A stretch of DNA of 64,000 nt from Prochlorococcus sp. scB245a_519A13. GTDB taxonomy: Bacteria > Cyanobacteriota > Cyanobacteriia > PCC-6307 > Cyanobiaceae. The DNA is taken from NCBI GenBank assembly GCA_000634415.1, contig JFNH01000098.1, positions 1-64,000 on the forward strand, given 5' to 3'. Positions 7,840-14,804 of the stretch are shown in pieces. The stretch's first letter is position 1, and every line of letters starts with the position of its first letter. Below the pieces are notes generated by a model. It searched no databases, was not told the DNA's origin, and saw only the letters and a list, made by a program, of their open reading frames with translations. The position numbers were made by a program, and so were the translations under genes.

Positions 7840-8588
7840 TAACGTTTTATTGCCACTTGCCAATAAGGATAATCTAAATTTGATTTTTCTCTAATCAATT
7901 GTAATTTTCTAGAATTTATTTTTACTACTATTCCATCTGTTGGATATTTACTAAAAAGCTTCCCTTCTAGCCATTGTTTTCTAAATACTTCAACTTGGCT
8001 CGTAAAGTTGCATGAAATATCCTGAGGGATCATGAAGCCAAGCTTTGAAAGACTTTTTTTGGACTCATATTGATTAAGTGTTGAATTAAGTATTTGAAAT
8101 GCGCAGAAGCTAAGACTTTCAGAAAATCCTTCTTTAGCTCTTAGAAATCCAGAAGCGATCCGCTGGGAGATATTTGGACTTTGGTTGGGTGCATATAATT
8201 CACCTCTAACTTGAAGAACTCCTCGTAAAGGGAGATTATTGGGAATGTCTTGGACTTTAATAAGTTTACTAGTAACGTCTGCCCCTTTTCTTGAAATTGC
8301 TTTCTCAAAGGTGCCATCCCTATATTGCAAAGCAACAGCACAACCATCAATTTTTGGTTCAATTAATAATCTGGTATCTACTAATAATCCTTTCAAAAAT
8401 TCATCTATTGAATCCTTTTCTAATGAAGGTAAAACTAGTTTATTTTTCTTTTTAAAGTAATCACAATTTGGGTTTGTTCTTAATAAATTTTTTTCAAGTT
8501 GGTCGAACTGCTGATCAGAGATTAAAGCATTACCATTTCTATAATTATCGTCATACCACTCAATTCGTTCTTCTAAATAAGTCTTCAT
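7839..8588 (-). CDS. Stand-alone NAD-dependent DNA ligase adenylation domain protein
   Basis: 249 residues, against about 670 for LigA. Domain Ia-like start (IEWYDDNYRNGNALISDQQFDQLEKNL) is followed by the nucleotidyltransferase core: motif I EPKIDGCAVALQY with the lysine of KxDG, the SRKGADVT block, VRGELYAP (motif III), and YPTDGIVVKIN (motif IV). It stops right after a motif V-like WQVAIKR. OB fold, zinc finger, HhH and BRCT domains are absent. It may form an enzyme-adenylate but lacks the usual DNA-sealing modules. Third of four same-strand genes; TAAATG joins it to the gene upstream. Confidence 0.85.
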   Translation of the reverse strand: MKTYLEERIEWYDDNYRNGNALISDQQFDQLEKNLLRTNPNCDYFKKKNKLVLPSLEKDSIDEFLKGLLVDTRLLIEPKIDGCAVALQYRDGTFEKAISRKGADVTSKLIKVQDIPNNLPLRGVLQVRGELYAPNQSPNISQRIASGFLRAKEGFSESLSFCAFQILNSTLNQYESKKSLSKLGFMIPQDISCNFTSQVEVFRKQWLEGKLFSKYPTDGIVVKINSRKLQLIREKSNLDYPYWQVAIKR

Positions 8589-8795
8589 TTAATAGGATGG
8601 CTTAAGTTTTTGGTCAGGTATCCAACTTGGTTTATCTATAATCCATTTTTCTCTATCTTCAAATTTAACAGTCCATAAAAGAAATGAAGAAATTTCTTTT
8701 AGAGTTATGCCAACCAAATATCTTGTTTTTGGACTTATTGATATAAATCCAAATAATAATATTAATAAAATAAGTTTAAACATACCTTTAATCAT
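8589..8795 (-). CDS. Small membrane protein (68 aa)
   Basis: One membrane span (FKLILLILLFGFISIS) and a soluble C-terminus rich in Trp and Lys (DREKWIIDKPSWIPDQ). Start chosen at ATG 8795; 8783 is possible, and 8855 would overlap the gene upstream. Its TAA is directly followed by the ATG of the ligase-like gene. No family recognised. Confidence 0.55.
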   Translation of the reverse strand: MIKGMFKLILLILLFGFISISPKTRYLVGITLKEISSFLLWTVKFEDREKWIIDKPSWIPDQKLKPSY

Positions 8796-8826
8796 ATAAA
8801 AACTCAGCGTAATTTTTGCGAACTTT

Positions 8827-9084
8827 TTAATTAATGCAATTCTTATAACCCTCAATCTTTGCTAGTTCATCAATATTCAAACCTGTTTCTTCTAGTAAAG
8901 TTTCTCCTATATCTTCCTTATTAAATTTAGTTAAAGCTGCTTTAGTAGAGTACTTAATACATTGGTTTTTGTATTTTGCTTCTTTGACAACAGGAGATAA
9001 ATAAAAACCAAACAAGATGATAAAAGCCCCATAGGTTACAACTTTTCTATGGTTTTTCCACCATTCATAAAATTTATTGGACAC
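8827..9084 (-). CDS. Small single-span protein with two distal cysteines (85 aa)
   Basis: N-in membrane span at about 15-33, then SPVVKEAKYKNQCIKY and a C-terminal GYKNCIN. The two cysteines (about residues 42 and 83) lie beyond the span. The pattern resembles the proteins at 16472 and 47677. First gene of the four-gene run ending with the ligase-like gene. Confidence 0.6.
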   Translation of the reverse strand: MSNKFYEWWKNHRKVVTYGAFIILFGFYLSPVVKEAKYKNQCIKYSTKAALTKFNKEDIGETLLEETGLNIDELAKIEGYKNCIN

Positions 9085-9152
9085 GAAAAATACATGACTA
9101 TTTCTATTTTAAATTGACTGTCAACAAATTACTTTAGAAATTTAAGGATTGG

Positions 9153-9389
9153 TTAATTTATTGTTTTTTCATTAATAGATTTAACCCAAGAGTAATATCT
9201 TGATTTTCTAATCCTTTGCTCTTTCGATACTAATCTATCCGCAGATTCTAGGGGTGATTCTCCTTTCTTAACTTTTGTTGTAATAGAAATACCAAAACCT
9301 TTTGCTTCAATTTTTGCAATGCCACCCTCTAAAAAAAATAAAAAAGACCAACCTTTATTCCATCCTAAATAGAAGGGATTTCGATACAT
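9153..9389 (-). CDS. Hypothetical protein (78 aa)
   Basis: Begins MYRNPFYLGWNKGWSFLFF, contains GGIAKIEAKGFGISI and a basic C-terminal half (SKEQRIRKSRYYSW). No recognised family. Divergent from the second DUF1651 gene across about 190 bp. Confidence 0.5.
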   Translation of the reverse strand: MYRNPFYLGWNKGWSFLFFLEGGIAKIEAKGFGISITTKVKKGESPLESADRLVSKEQRIRKSRYYSWVKSINEKTIN

Positions 9390-9529
9390 TACATTTTGCC
9401 GAATATGCTCTTTAATGTTATTTTCTTTTTTAAGTTATTACTTGTATACACTATTACCAAATAAGAAGTTTACGGCAGAATATTTCTGGGAAGTAATTTT
9501 CGTAATTAAATAATTTTTTGGATGAATAC

Positions 9530-9576
9530 TTGACGTCCAGGAGTAGTACATTTATATTAATAGTACAACTGTATTA
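9530..9576 (+). promoter_or_regulatory. Promoter and LexA-like box of DUF1651 gene 2
   Basis: -35 TTGACG (9530-9535), 17-bp spacer, -10 TATATT (9553-9558), then AGTACAACTGTATT (9562-9575), again one base off the recalled SOS-box consensus and with the same C-to-T change as in copy 1. The ATG follows 6 nt later. Sequence and layout parallel 7082-7132. Confidence 0.6.
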
Positions 9577-9581
9577 TCTCA

Positions 9582-9872
9582 ATGACATCAGGAGTAGCTA
9601 ATGTTCGGACTAATTTTTATAGTGGCAGCCTTATTGACACCCCAACTGGCTGGTTGTTTAACAAAAAAAGTGGTTTATTAATTCTTTTTGAGAGTTATAA
9701 GAAATCTCTATCTAATAATGTAAAAGTTTATACTCACCTTTTCTATGCAAATGAATTAGGTGAACCAGCCCAGCTTAAAAATTCGAGACTGCATTCTATT
9801 GAGTGTGCTTGCGAAACATGGGATGAATTAGTTTCAGGAGGTTGGCAAATTGTTACTAGTAAATTCCACTAA
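9582..9872 (+). CDS. DUF1651 family protein, copy 2
   Basis: 96 residues; same pattern as copy 1: TPTGWLFN, HLFYANELGEPAQL, then CETWDELVSGGWQ. Codons for ANV and TNF near the start are identical to copy 1 even at third positions, although later parts have diverged. It has a nested +1 ORF at 9601. The downstream neighbour (9875, 2 nt after the stop) is a Cys-rich protein, unlike the partners of copy 1. Confidence 0.85.
   Translation: MTSGVANVRTNFYSGSLIDTPTGWLFNKKSGLLILFESYKKSLSNNVKVYTHLFYANELGEPAQLKNSRLHSIECACETWDELVSGGWQIVTSKFH
9601..9681 (+). CDS. Nested +1-frame ORF, lipobox-like peptide, copy 2
   Basis: 26 codons, same length and position as the ORF at 7156. AGGAG at 9590-9594 lies 6 nt upstream. 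Peptide starts MFGLIFIVAALLTPQ, continues LAGCL and ends KKVVY; LAGC is a good lipobox. Identical to copy 1 at MFGLIF, PQ and GCL. Expression is not shown; overlap with DUF1651 constrains it. Confidence 0.4.
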   Translation: MFGLIFIVAALLTPQLAGCLTKKVVY

Positions 9873-9874
9873 TC

Positions 9875-10081
9875 ATGTTTAAGGTAAATCCTTCAAAATG
9901 TGAATATCTAAAAGAATCTATCCTAAAAAGAAAACGTACAAAGATTTGTATTACTTGCAATCACTTTCGCTACAGCACTATAGAAACTTTTGCTACTGTC
10001 TTGATATGTCCAGGATACGAAAAACGTATACTACAGGGTGATCATTTACTTAAAGGTTGTGAATGTTGCAAAAAAATATGA
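9875..10081 (+). CDS. Small cysteine-rich protein (68 aa)
   Basis: Seven cysteines, including KICITCNHF, VLICPGYEK and GCECCKKI, which suggest metal (zinc) binding; very basic middle (SILKRKRTK). Starts 2 nt after the DUF1651 stop, so probably in that transcript. No family recognised. Confidence 0.65.
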   Translation: MFKVNPSKCEYLKESILKRKRTKICITCNHFRYSTIETFATVLICPGYEKRILQGDHLLKGCECCKKI

Positions 10082-10208
10082 CTATATTTTCTCCTGAAGG
10101 ATCTTAATTCTTATCCAATTAACCTTTTCTAGGTACAGATATTTAATTATGTAAACAAAGCATTATTTTATACAACTTAAAAAAATCTTTTTAAGTAATT
10201 TGAAAATT

Positions 10209-10310
10209 ATGATTCAATTTTACTTCTCAATATTTCTATTAGTTGTGCTTACATTTTTTGCACTTTTATTAGATGCACCAGAATTGGCTACTCTAATTCA
10301 AACATTTTAG
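10209..10310 (+). CDS. Tiny membrane protein (33 aa)
   Basis: Single hydrophobic span (FYFSIFLLVVLTFFALLL) followed by DAPELATLIQTF. It has its own downstream terminator at 10318. Size and shape recall small photosynthetic-complex subunits but I recognise none. Confidence 0.45.
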   Translation: MIQFYFSIFLLVVLTFFALLLDAPELATLIQTF

Positions 10311-10317
10311 AAAATAA

Positions 10318-10350
10318 TAAATCAGCATTTTTACTGATTTACTTTCTTTA
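10318..10350 (+). terminator. Terminator after the 33-aa gene
   Basis: TAAATCAG (10318-10325) pairs with CTGATTTA (10334-10341), 8-nt loop, followed by a T-rich tract (CTTTCTTTAT). Confidence 0.6.
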
Positions 10351-10392
10351 TAAGTAAGACTTAAGTTTAACTTGTTGAATAGGAGGGATCTA

Positions 10393-10434
10393 ATGATTGA
10401 CAGTCCACCAGAGGAGTTAAATTATAAAATTTAA
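10393..10434 (+). CDS. 13-codon mini-ORF with perfect Shine-Dalgarno
   Basis: AGGAGG at 10381-10386 lies 6 nt before ATG 10393. The peptide is MIDSPPEELNYKI. A strong terminator follows 26 nt after its stop (10461). Either a micro-peptide or a small RNA with a ribosome-binding element. The ribosome binding site is much stronger than for most genes here. Confidence 0.35.
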   Translation: MIDSPPEELNYKI

Positions 10435-10460
10435 ATCTAGATAAAACTAATGCTAAATCT

Positions 10461-10496
10461 GGAATGAATCTTATTTTTGAGATTCATTCCTTTTTA
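10461..10496 (+). terminator. Strong terminator behind the mini-ORF
   Basis: GGAATGAATC (10461-10470) and GATTCATTCC (10481-10490) form a perfect 10-bp stem with a 10-nt loop, followed by five Ts. Confidence 0.85.
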
Positions 10497-10606
10497 ATTT
10501 CTTTCTAAAAAAATGTGAAATTATAAATATTAAATTTTTAAAATAAAAAAATCTGTACATATTAAAATGATTTTATGTCAAAGACACTTGTAGTACGTGA
10601 TTAACT

Positions 10607-10789
10607 TTACCTGAATCCAAAACCAGTTTTTTGCTCCTCCTTTTCTGCCCATTCATTCATAATTAGTTTTAGTAAACTTTTAACTTCCAAATTCGAAGCA
10701 TCAGTATCTTTTTGAAGATTTATACAAATGTTTTTAATTTCCTCATAAGCATTATCAATTAAGATTGTTTTTTGATCTGGATTAGCCAT
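10607..10789 (-). CDS. Small hypothetical protein (60 aa)
   Basis: Helical, acidic protein (ILIDNAYEEIKNICINLQKD) ending MNEWAEKEEQKTGFGFR. Its C-terminal half loosely resembles the 69-aa protein at 12523 (both have a central helix and an NEW motif). Lies 6 nt behind the gene at 10796 and probably shares its transcript. Confidence 0.5.
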   Translation of the reverse strand: MANPDQKTILIDNAYEEIKNICINLQKDTDASNLEVKSLLKLIMNEWAEKEEQKTGFGFR

Positions 10790-10795
10790 AGAATT

Positions 10796-10993
10796 TTAAA
10801 ATGCTCCATTACAATTGAACCCGCTGCAGTTAATAACCCTAAAAATATTCAATACAAAGTTGTGGAATCTTTCATCATAAAAAAATGCCCAGGTTGTAAA
10901 TATAGCAAAACCAGAGACAGCAAAAGCAGCATATTGAAGCCAATGTATTCCATAGCTGTCTAATCCATTTTTATCAAAATCAGAATTACTCAA
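10796..10993 (-). CDS. Small membrane protein (65 aa)
   Basis: One span (WLQYAAFAVSGFAIFTTWAFF) after a hydrophilic N-terminus (SNSDFDKNGLDSYG), ending with two cysteines (INCSGFNCNGAF). Unrecognised. First gene of a two-gene run with 10607-10789. Confidence 0.55.
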   Translation of the reverse strand: MSNSDFDKNGLDSYGIHWLQYAAFAVSGFAIFTTWAFFYDERFHNFVLNIFRVINCSGFNCNGAF

Positions 10994-11088
10994 TTGCTTT
11001 TTTACTTATAATAAAAATTTTTTTTTTAAAAGGAGAGTTTGTTTTGAACGAGAGATTTATTTTCTTTAAAACTTAAAATTTTTATATT

Positions 11089-11343
11089 TTAAATAAAACC
11101 AGGTATTATCCATCCAAAAAAACCGTAGTTTATTATCAAAGCTAAAAAACCAATCATAGCTAATCTTCCATTTGTTATTTCGGCATTTTTCCAAAATTTA
11201 CCCATGTAGTTTTTTATTTTTTTAGAATTTTTATCTATCAAATAATTTGGTTCTAAAGGTTCCTGTAACCTTTTGATAGCGTATAAAGTGAATTGAGTAG
11301 TAATTGCGATGATAACAACTATAAAACTAGTAAGAGCATCCAT
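11089..11343 (-). CDS. hli: High-light-inducible protein (HLIP)
   Basis: 84 residues with the chlorophyll-binding motif AEITNGRLAMIGFLALI (ExxNGRxAMxGF) and an N-terminal hydrophobic segment (SFIVVIIAITTQFTLYA), longer than minimal HLIPs. HLIPs bind chlorophyll and carotenoid and protect photosystems and chlorophyll intermediates under high light. Thylakoid membrane protein. Confidence 0.93.
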   Translation of the reverse strand: MDALTSFIVVIIAITTQFTLYAIKRLQEPLEPNYLIDKNSKKIKNYMGKFWKNAEITNGRLAMIGFLALIINYGFFGWIIPGFI

Positions 11344-11686
11344 TTTTATATTTCATGTGTGATCAATTAGTAAGCCAAAGAGTAAGTGACATTTGTATGT
11401 ATCAAACATTCCTTATTTCTGCTTTATTGACAGAGGACTTAACTTGAATTATTAATGAATGTAACATATTTAAAAAAAAATAGTATGAATTCTTACTTTT
11501 TCTTTGGATTTAACACTTTTAAAGACTAAAGTGTTACATTAATGTGTTAATGATATCCTGTCACGTTTCTTAATTGAATTGCATAAATAATAATTTGTTT
11601 CGTCAAATCAGATGATATATTAAATTTTTAATAGGAATATACATTTAATATAAATTACTTAAAATATATCCAATAACTAGAAATTA
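11344..11686. other. Gap upstream of hli, with an inverted repeat
   Basis: No gene seen. TAACACTTT (11511-11519) and AAAGTGTTA (11528-11536) form a perfect 9-bp dyad with an 8-nt loop. It overlaps GTTACATT (11533-11540), which equals one half of the HLR1 element bound by RpaB; the second half is poor. About 170-200 bp upstream of hli. Confidence 0.4.
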
Positions 11687-11806
11687 TTACTTTTGCTTGA
11701 TTTCAGGAAGGTAAAATTTATTGCCTAATGTATAACCTATCGACATAAGTACGAACCCAATGAGTTGAGGTAAATGAGAATTTGCTAAAGAGATTTTTTC
11801 AATCAT
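11687..11806 (-). CDS. Tiny membrane protein (39 aa)
   Basis: Begins MIEKISLANSHLPQ, then one weakly hydrophobic span (LIGFVLMSIGYTLG) and NKFYLPEIKQK. No family recognised. Support is an intact frame and a membrane span typical of this region. Confidence 0.45.
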   Translation of the reverse strand: MIEKISLANSHLPQLIGFVLMSIGYTLGNKFYLPEIKQK

Positions 11807-11857
11807 TTCTCAATCTATAAATTAATATCATAATAAAAATTTTTTAATACCGTAAGT

Positions 11858-12043
11858 CTATTTTCTTTTTGATTCTTTAATTTCCCCAGATTTTTTTAGT
11901 GAATTAACAAGCCTTTCATTTTCTGTTTTTAAATTTTCTAATGCAGATTTTGTGAATTGTTCTTTAGCCTCAAATTTTGCTGAACTTATAGCTTTTTTAT
12001 TAGGGAGTTTTTTCTTCGGTTCTGGCTTCATATTAAACAACAT
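11858..12043 (-). CDS. Small basic helical protein (61 aa)
   Basis: Lys/Glu-rich (MKPEPKKKLPNKKAISSA) with a predicted long helix or coiled coil (ALENLKTENERLVNSLKK). The start could also be the ATG at residue 5. Unknown function. Confidence 0.5.
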   Translation of the reverse strand: MLFNMKPEPKKKLPNKKAISSAKFEAKEQFTKSALENLKTENERLVNSLKKSGEIKESKRK

Positions 12044-12130
12044 TTTAAAAAATTTTAGAAGTTATTTTTTTTGCATTAGGTATTATTTTTTACAGTTTTC
12101 TGGTTAATAATATTTGTTTACATAGAAAAA

Positions 12131-12343
12131 TTAATCTTTATCTTTTGGGAGGCTTAACCATCCAGAAGTCCATTCTGATTTTAGTTTTGTCCATAGGATC
12201 CTTTTAATATCTTTTTTATTTTTGGTTGGAAAAATATCAACCCATCTATCTTCATTTTTACCACCATAAGCTTTAACTTGAAAATGCCTATTACCATTAA
12301 TAGTTTTTGGAGCTGTCCAACAAAGAGTAGGAGGCCATTTCAT
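12131..12343 (-). CDS. TIGR02450/DUF2389 Trp-rich small protein
   Basis: 70 residues with the family pattern: LCWTAPKTINGNRHFQVK, then WVDIFPTK and LWTKLKSEWTSGWLSLP. Found widely in cyanobacteria and proteobacteria; function unknown. Length is typical. Confidence 0.85.
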   Translation of the reverse strand: MKWPPTLCWTAPKTINGNRHFQVKAYGGKNEDRWVDIFPTKNKKDIKRILWTKLKSEWTSGWLSLPKDKD

Positions 12344-12367
12344 GAGAAATTTTAAAATTTTAAAAAA

Positions 12368-12454
12368 CTAAAGATTGCTTTGCCCAGTTAAAACTAAACC
12401 ATAATATGCAATTGTACCAAGGATAAGTACGATACCTAGTATTCTAATAATCAT
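12368..12454 (-). CDS. Tiny membrane protein (28 aa)
   Basis: A single span (IIRILGIVLILGTIAYYGLV) and a short polar tail (LTGQSNL). Intact frame between two genes of the same strand; otherwise unsupported. Confidence 0.4.
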   Translation of the reverse strand: MIIRILGIVLILGTIAYYGLVLTGQSNL

Positions 12455-12522
12455 GATTTAATTTTTTAAATCATATTATATTAGAGAAATTTTATGAATT
12501 TGAGTTGAAGATTTAATATTTT

Positions 12523-12732
12523 CTAATTTTTTCTTTTTTTATTTCTAACTATGGAGTGGCAAGATTCAGGATGCCATTCATTCTGAATTTTGCCAATAAA
12601 ATCATAAATAAATGAATCGGGACATCCAGTTTCTTTTTGAAGTTCTGAAAGTTCTTCTTTAATGAATTCATATACACTCGTTATTACTCCTAAATTTTCT
12701 TCTTGAGAGGGAGCCCATTTTTTATTCTCCAT
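12523..12732 (-). CDS. Small hypothetical protein (69 aa)
   Basis: Helical (ITSVYEFIKEELSELQKETG), with KIQNEWHPESCHS and a basic C-terminus. Its start lies inside the last codons of the gene at 12722 (11-bp overlap), which implies co-translation. Confidence 0.55.
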   Translation of the reverse strand: MENKKWAPSQEENLGVITSVYEFIKEELSELQKETGCPDSFIYDFIGKIQNEWHPESCHSIVRNKKRKN

Positions 12733-12913
12733 TAATATTTTTTAAATTATTTTCCACAATATCGTAATAGGTTATGTCTCCATAATCAGCATCTGAACAA
12801 CACAAATCTCCATATAGTTCCTCTAACAAATTGTACGCATCTGAATACTTATCAAAACTTTGAGCTGTTAATTCATCATCTTTCCCATCAATTCTAATTA
12901 TTTTGTAGGTCAT
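12722..12913 (-). CDS. Small acidic protein (63 aa)
   Basis: Starts MTYKIIRIDGKDDELTAQSF and has YSDAYNLLEELYGDLCC, an alpha/beta-looking small protein; the CC pair is notable. Overlaps the next gene by 11 bp. No family recognised. Confidence 0.55.
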   Translation of the reverse strand: MTYKIIRIDGKDDELTAQSFDKYSDAYNLLEELYGDLCCSDADYGDITYYDIVENNLKNINGE

Positions 12914-12976
12914 ATTTGAATTAAATGCAAAAAGTATTTTTTTTGATTCACTAAGATCATTTTATAAATAAAAATC

Positions 12977-13183
12977 TTATTTAGGAGTATTAGTTGGATA
13001 AAGCTTCTGAATTTTATTTTTCTGAATTTCTAATTTTCTTCTTTCATATTTTTTTTCCATTATTTTTCTGATAAATAATTGTGGGATAAGCCAAACTAAC
13101 GCGATAGCTATAGCCATGAAAGCAGGATTTCTCCACGTTAACCTAATAATCTCTTGTATAAATTCTTGATTGAAAATTTCCAT
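12977..13183 (-). CDS. Small membrane protein with basic helix (68 aa)
   Basis: One span (PAFMAIAIALVWLIPQLFI) followed by a long charged helix (RKIMEKKYERRKLEIQKNK). Function unknown. Confidence 0.55.
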   Translation of the reverse strand: MEIFNQEFIQEIIRLTWRNPAFMAIAIALVWLIPQLFIRKIMEKKYERRKLEIQKNKIQKLYPTNTPK

Positions 13184-13348
13184 ACATTAAATTTTAATGA
13201 AAAAAATATCTTTGCTTTCTTTTATAAATTTTTTAAATTTCATAATTCATCATAACCTTAAAAAATCTAATAAGGAATTTTATAAATTTTTTCTTTTTCT
13301 AGTTCGTTTTCTTTTATATTTGGATTTAGATTATTTTTTTGTTTAGAG

Positions 13349-14014
13349 ATGTCGACTTATCTAATAACAGGTTCAAATAGGGGAATTGGATTAGAACTAT
13401 GTAGGCAAATTTATAAGAGGGGAGATAATGTAATTGCAACGTGTAGGAAAGCTTCAAAAGAACTTAGAGATTTAGGAGTGAGGATTGAAGAGAATATAGA
13501 AATATCTTCAGATGAGTCGATATCAAATTTGTGTAAAAAACTATCTGGAGTTAATTTAGATTGCTTAATTCATAATGCAGGAATTTATGAATTTAATGCT
13601 TTCGAAAACTTAGAAAAGAAAAGTATTTTGCGGCAATTTGAAATCAATGCATTGAGCCCAATATGTATGACTAAATCACTTAAACATTTTTTAAAAAGAT
13701 CTTCTAAAGTTGCTTTTATCACAAGTAGAATGGGATCTATTGAAGATAATACATCAGGAAGTTCTTATGGTTACAGGATGTCTAAAGTCGCTTTGTCCAT
13801 GGCAGCAAAATCACTTTCTATAGATTTATCAAGAGAAGATATTTATGTAGCTATTTTGCATCCTGGATTAGTGAGTACAAGAATGACTGGCTTTACAAGA
13901 AATGGAATTAGTCCTGAAGAATCAGCAAATGGCCTTTTAAAACGTATTGATTCTTTAAATAAAGATAACTCGGGTACGTTTTGGCATGCCAATGGAGAAG
14001 TTTTGCCTTGGTAA
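13349..14014 (+). CDS. Short-chain dehydrogenase/reductase
   Basis: 221-residue Rossmann-fold oxidoreductase. Motifs: TGSNRGIGLE (TGxxxGIG cofactor loop) at residue 7, LIHNAGIYE (NAG), ITSRMGS (catalytic Ser) and YGYRMSK (YxxxK). The layout resembles CsgA/sniffer-like carbonyl reductases, NADPH-preferring (ATCRK after strand 2). Substrate unknown. The only ordinary-sized enzyme in this stretch of tiny genes. Confidence 0.93.
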   Translation: MSTYLITGSNRGIGLELCRQIYKRGDNVIATCRKASKELRDLGVRIEENIEISSDESISNLCKKLSGVNLDCLIHNAGIYEFNAFENLEKKSILRQFEINALSPICMTKSLKHFLKRSSKVAFITSRMGSIEDNTSGSSYGYRMSKVALSMAAKSLSIDLSREDIYVAILHPGLVSTRMTGFTRNGISPEESANGLLKRIDSLNKDNSGTFWHANGEVLPW

Positions 14015-14147
14015 TATCAATACATTTATCTTGAAGAGATTTATATCTTTAATTTGTTAAAAAAATTTTAAATTTTTAACGAATTTCTTTTCTTGTTTAA
14101 TTCTTTTGGTTATCTTTAAAAAAAACATTAGTAAAGGAGGTGATTCA

Positions 14148-14270
14148 TTGTCGTATCTACCGAAAAATGCGGTTATCAAAGGGACCGTGAATTTAGTATC
14201 TTCATCACATTCATCGGTCTCTTTTTCTTTAATTAAGAAAAAAGGTTTTATCATTAATAGATTTATATAA
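14148..14270 (+). CDS. Possible 40-aa ORF with TTG start and perfect Shine-Dalgarno
   Basis: AAAGGAGGTGA at 14133-14143 is fully complementary to the 16S rRNA 3' end and lies 4 nt before TTG 14148. The product starts with SYLPKNAVIKGTVNLVSSS after the initiator and ends KKKGFIINRFI. A good terminator follows (14292). The minus-strand ORF over the same bases (14057-14275) has no such support. Confidence 0.4.
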   Translation: MSYLPKNAVIKGTVNLVSSSHSSVSFSLIKKKGFIINRFI

Positions 14271-14291
14271 ATCAATCAATTAATAATTAAA

Positions 14292-14327
14292 AGCTCTGCA
14301 TCTCAGGTAGTTGCAGGGCTTTTTTTT
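14292..14327 (+). terminator. Rho-independent terminator
   Basis: AGCTCTGCA (14292-14300) pairs with TGCAGGGCT (14312-14320), with one G-U, followed by seven Ts. It ends the small plus-strand transcription unit. Confidence 0.85.
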
Positions 14328-14357
14328 ATGAATTTAAATAGCCTTTCAAAATTTAAT

Positions 14358-14459
14358 CTATCTTTTTTGGCCAAAGTAAATTAAGGCTAAAAAAGATAAA
14401 GTGCTTACCAAAGCAATTAAGTACCACCCGGTAGAGGAGTTGCTTGTTACTTCTGTCAT
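14358..14459 (-). CDS. Tiny membrane protein (33 aa)
   Basis: One span (WYLIALVSTLSFLALIYFG) after a polar start (MTEVTSNSSTG). Its ATG follows directly the TAA of the 29-aa gene (TAAATG). Last of four tightly linked small membrane genes. Confidence 0.55.
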   Translation of the reverse strand: MTEVTSNSSTGWYLIALVSTLSFLALIYFGQKR

Positions 14460-14549
14460 TTATTTTGATTTATCGGAGGAATTGATTATTTGAGTAAAAA
14501 TCACAATTGACATCATTAAAAAAACTAAAAGGATGTAAGTTACGTTCAT
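14460..14549 (-). CDS. Tiny membrane protein (29 aa)
   Basis: MNVTYILLVFLMMSIVIF forms a single span with a polar tail (TQIINSSDKSK). Joined by TAAATG to both neighbours, which argues for real translation. Confidence 0.55.
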   Translation of the reverse strand: MNVTYILLVFLMMSIVIFTQIINSSDKSK

Positions 14550-14804
14550 TTATAGAAAAATGCTAATTATCAAAAAGATTATTCCTAGAACTACCGTAAC
14601 AATTGCTGCATCTACTAATAAGTCTTTCCATGTATAACTTTTAAGCATCCTTGTTTTATCTTCTTCACTCATAAGGTTTTTTAACCACGTCCAATCTAAA
14701 ATCTGTGTCAATGCAACACCAAAAATTAAATGACCAAACAAAATTCCAATTAGATCAATTCTAGAAATATCTTTAGTGAGACTTGTAATAATAAAAAAGT
14801 CCAC
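14550..14804 (-). CDS. Two-span membrane protein (84 aa)
   Basis: Hydrophobic segments at about 18-36 (IGILFGHLIFGVALTQIL) and 62-84 (LLVDAAIVTVVLGIIFLIIS), with a charged loop (SEEDKTRMLKSYTWKD). The start is GTG sharing its G with the TAG of the upstream gene. Function unknown. Confidence 0.6.
   Translation of the reverse strand: MDFFIITSLTKDISRIDLIGILFGHLIFGVALTQILDWTWLKNLMSEEDKTRMLKSYTWKDLLVDAAIVTVVLGIIFLIISIFL

Noticed and set aside
11533-11540. HLR1 half site (GTTACATT) as the hli operator
   Set aside because: Only one half of the direct repeat is good and it is about 190 bp from the start codon; not enough for a regulatory call.
14057-14275. 72-aa minus-strand ORF
   Set aside because: Low-complexity start and end; the plus strand has a perfect SD and a terminator over the same bases.
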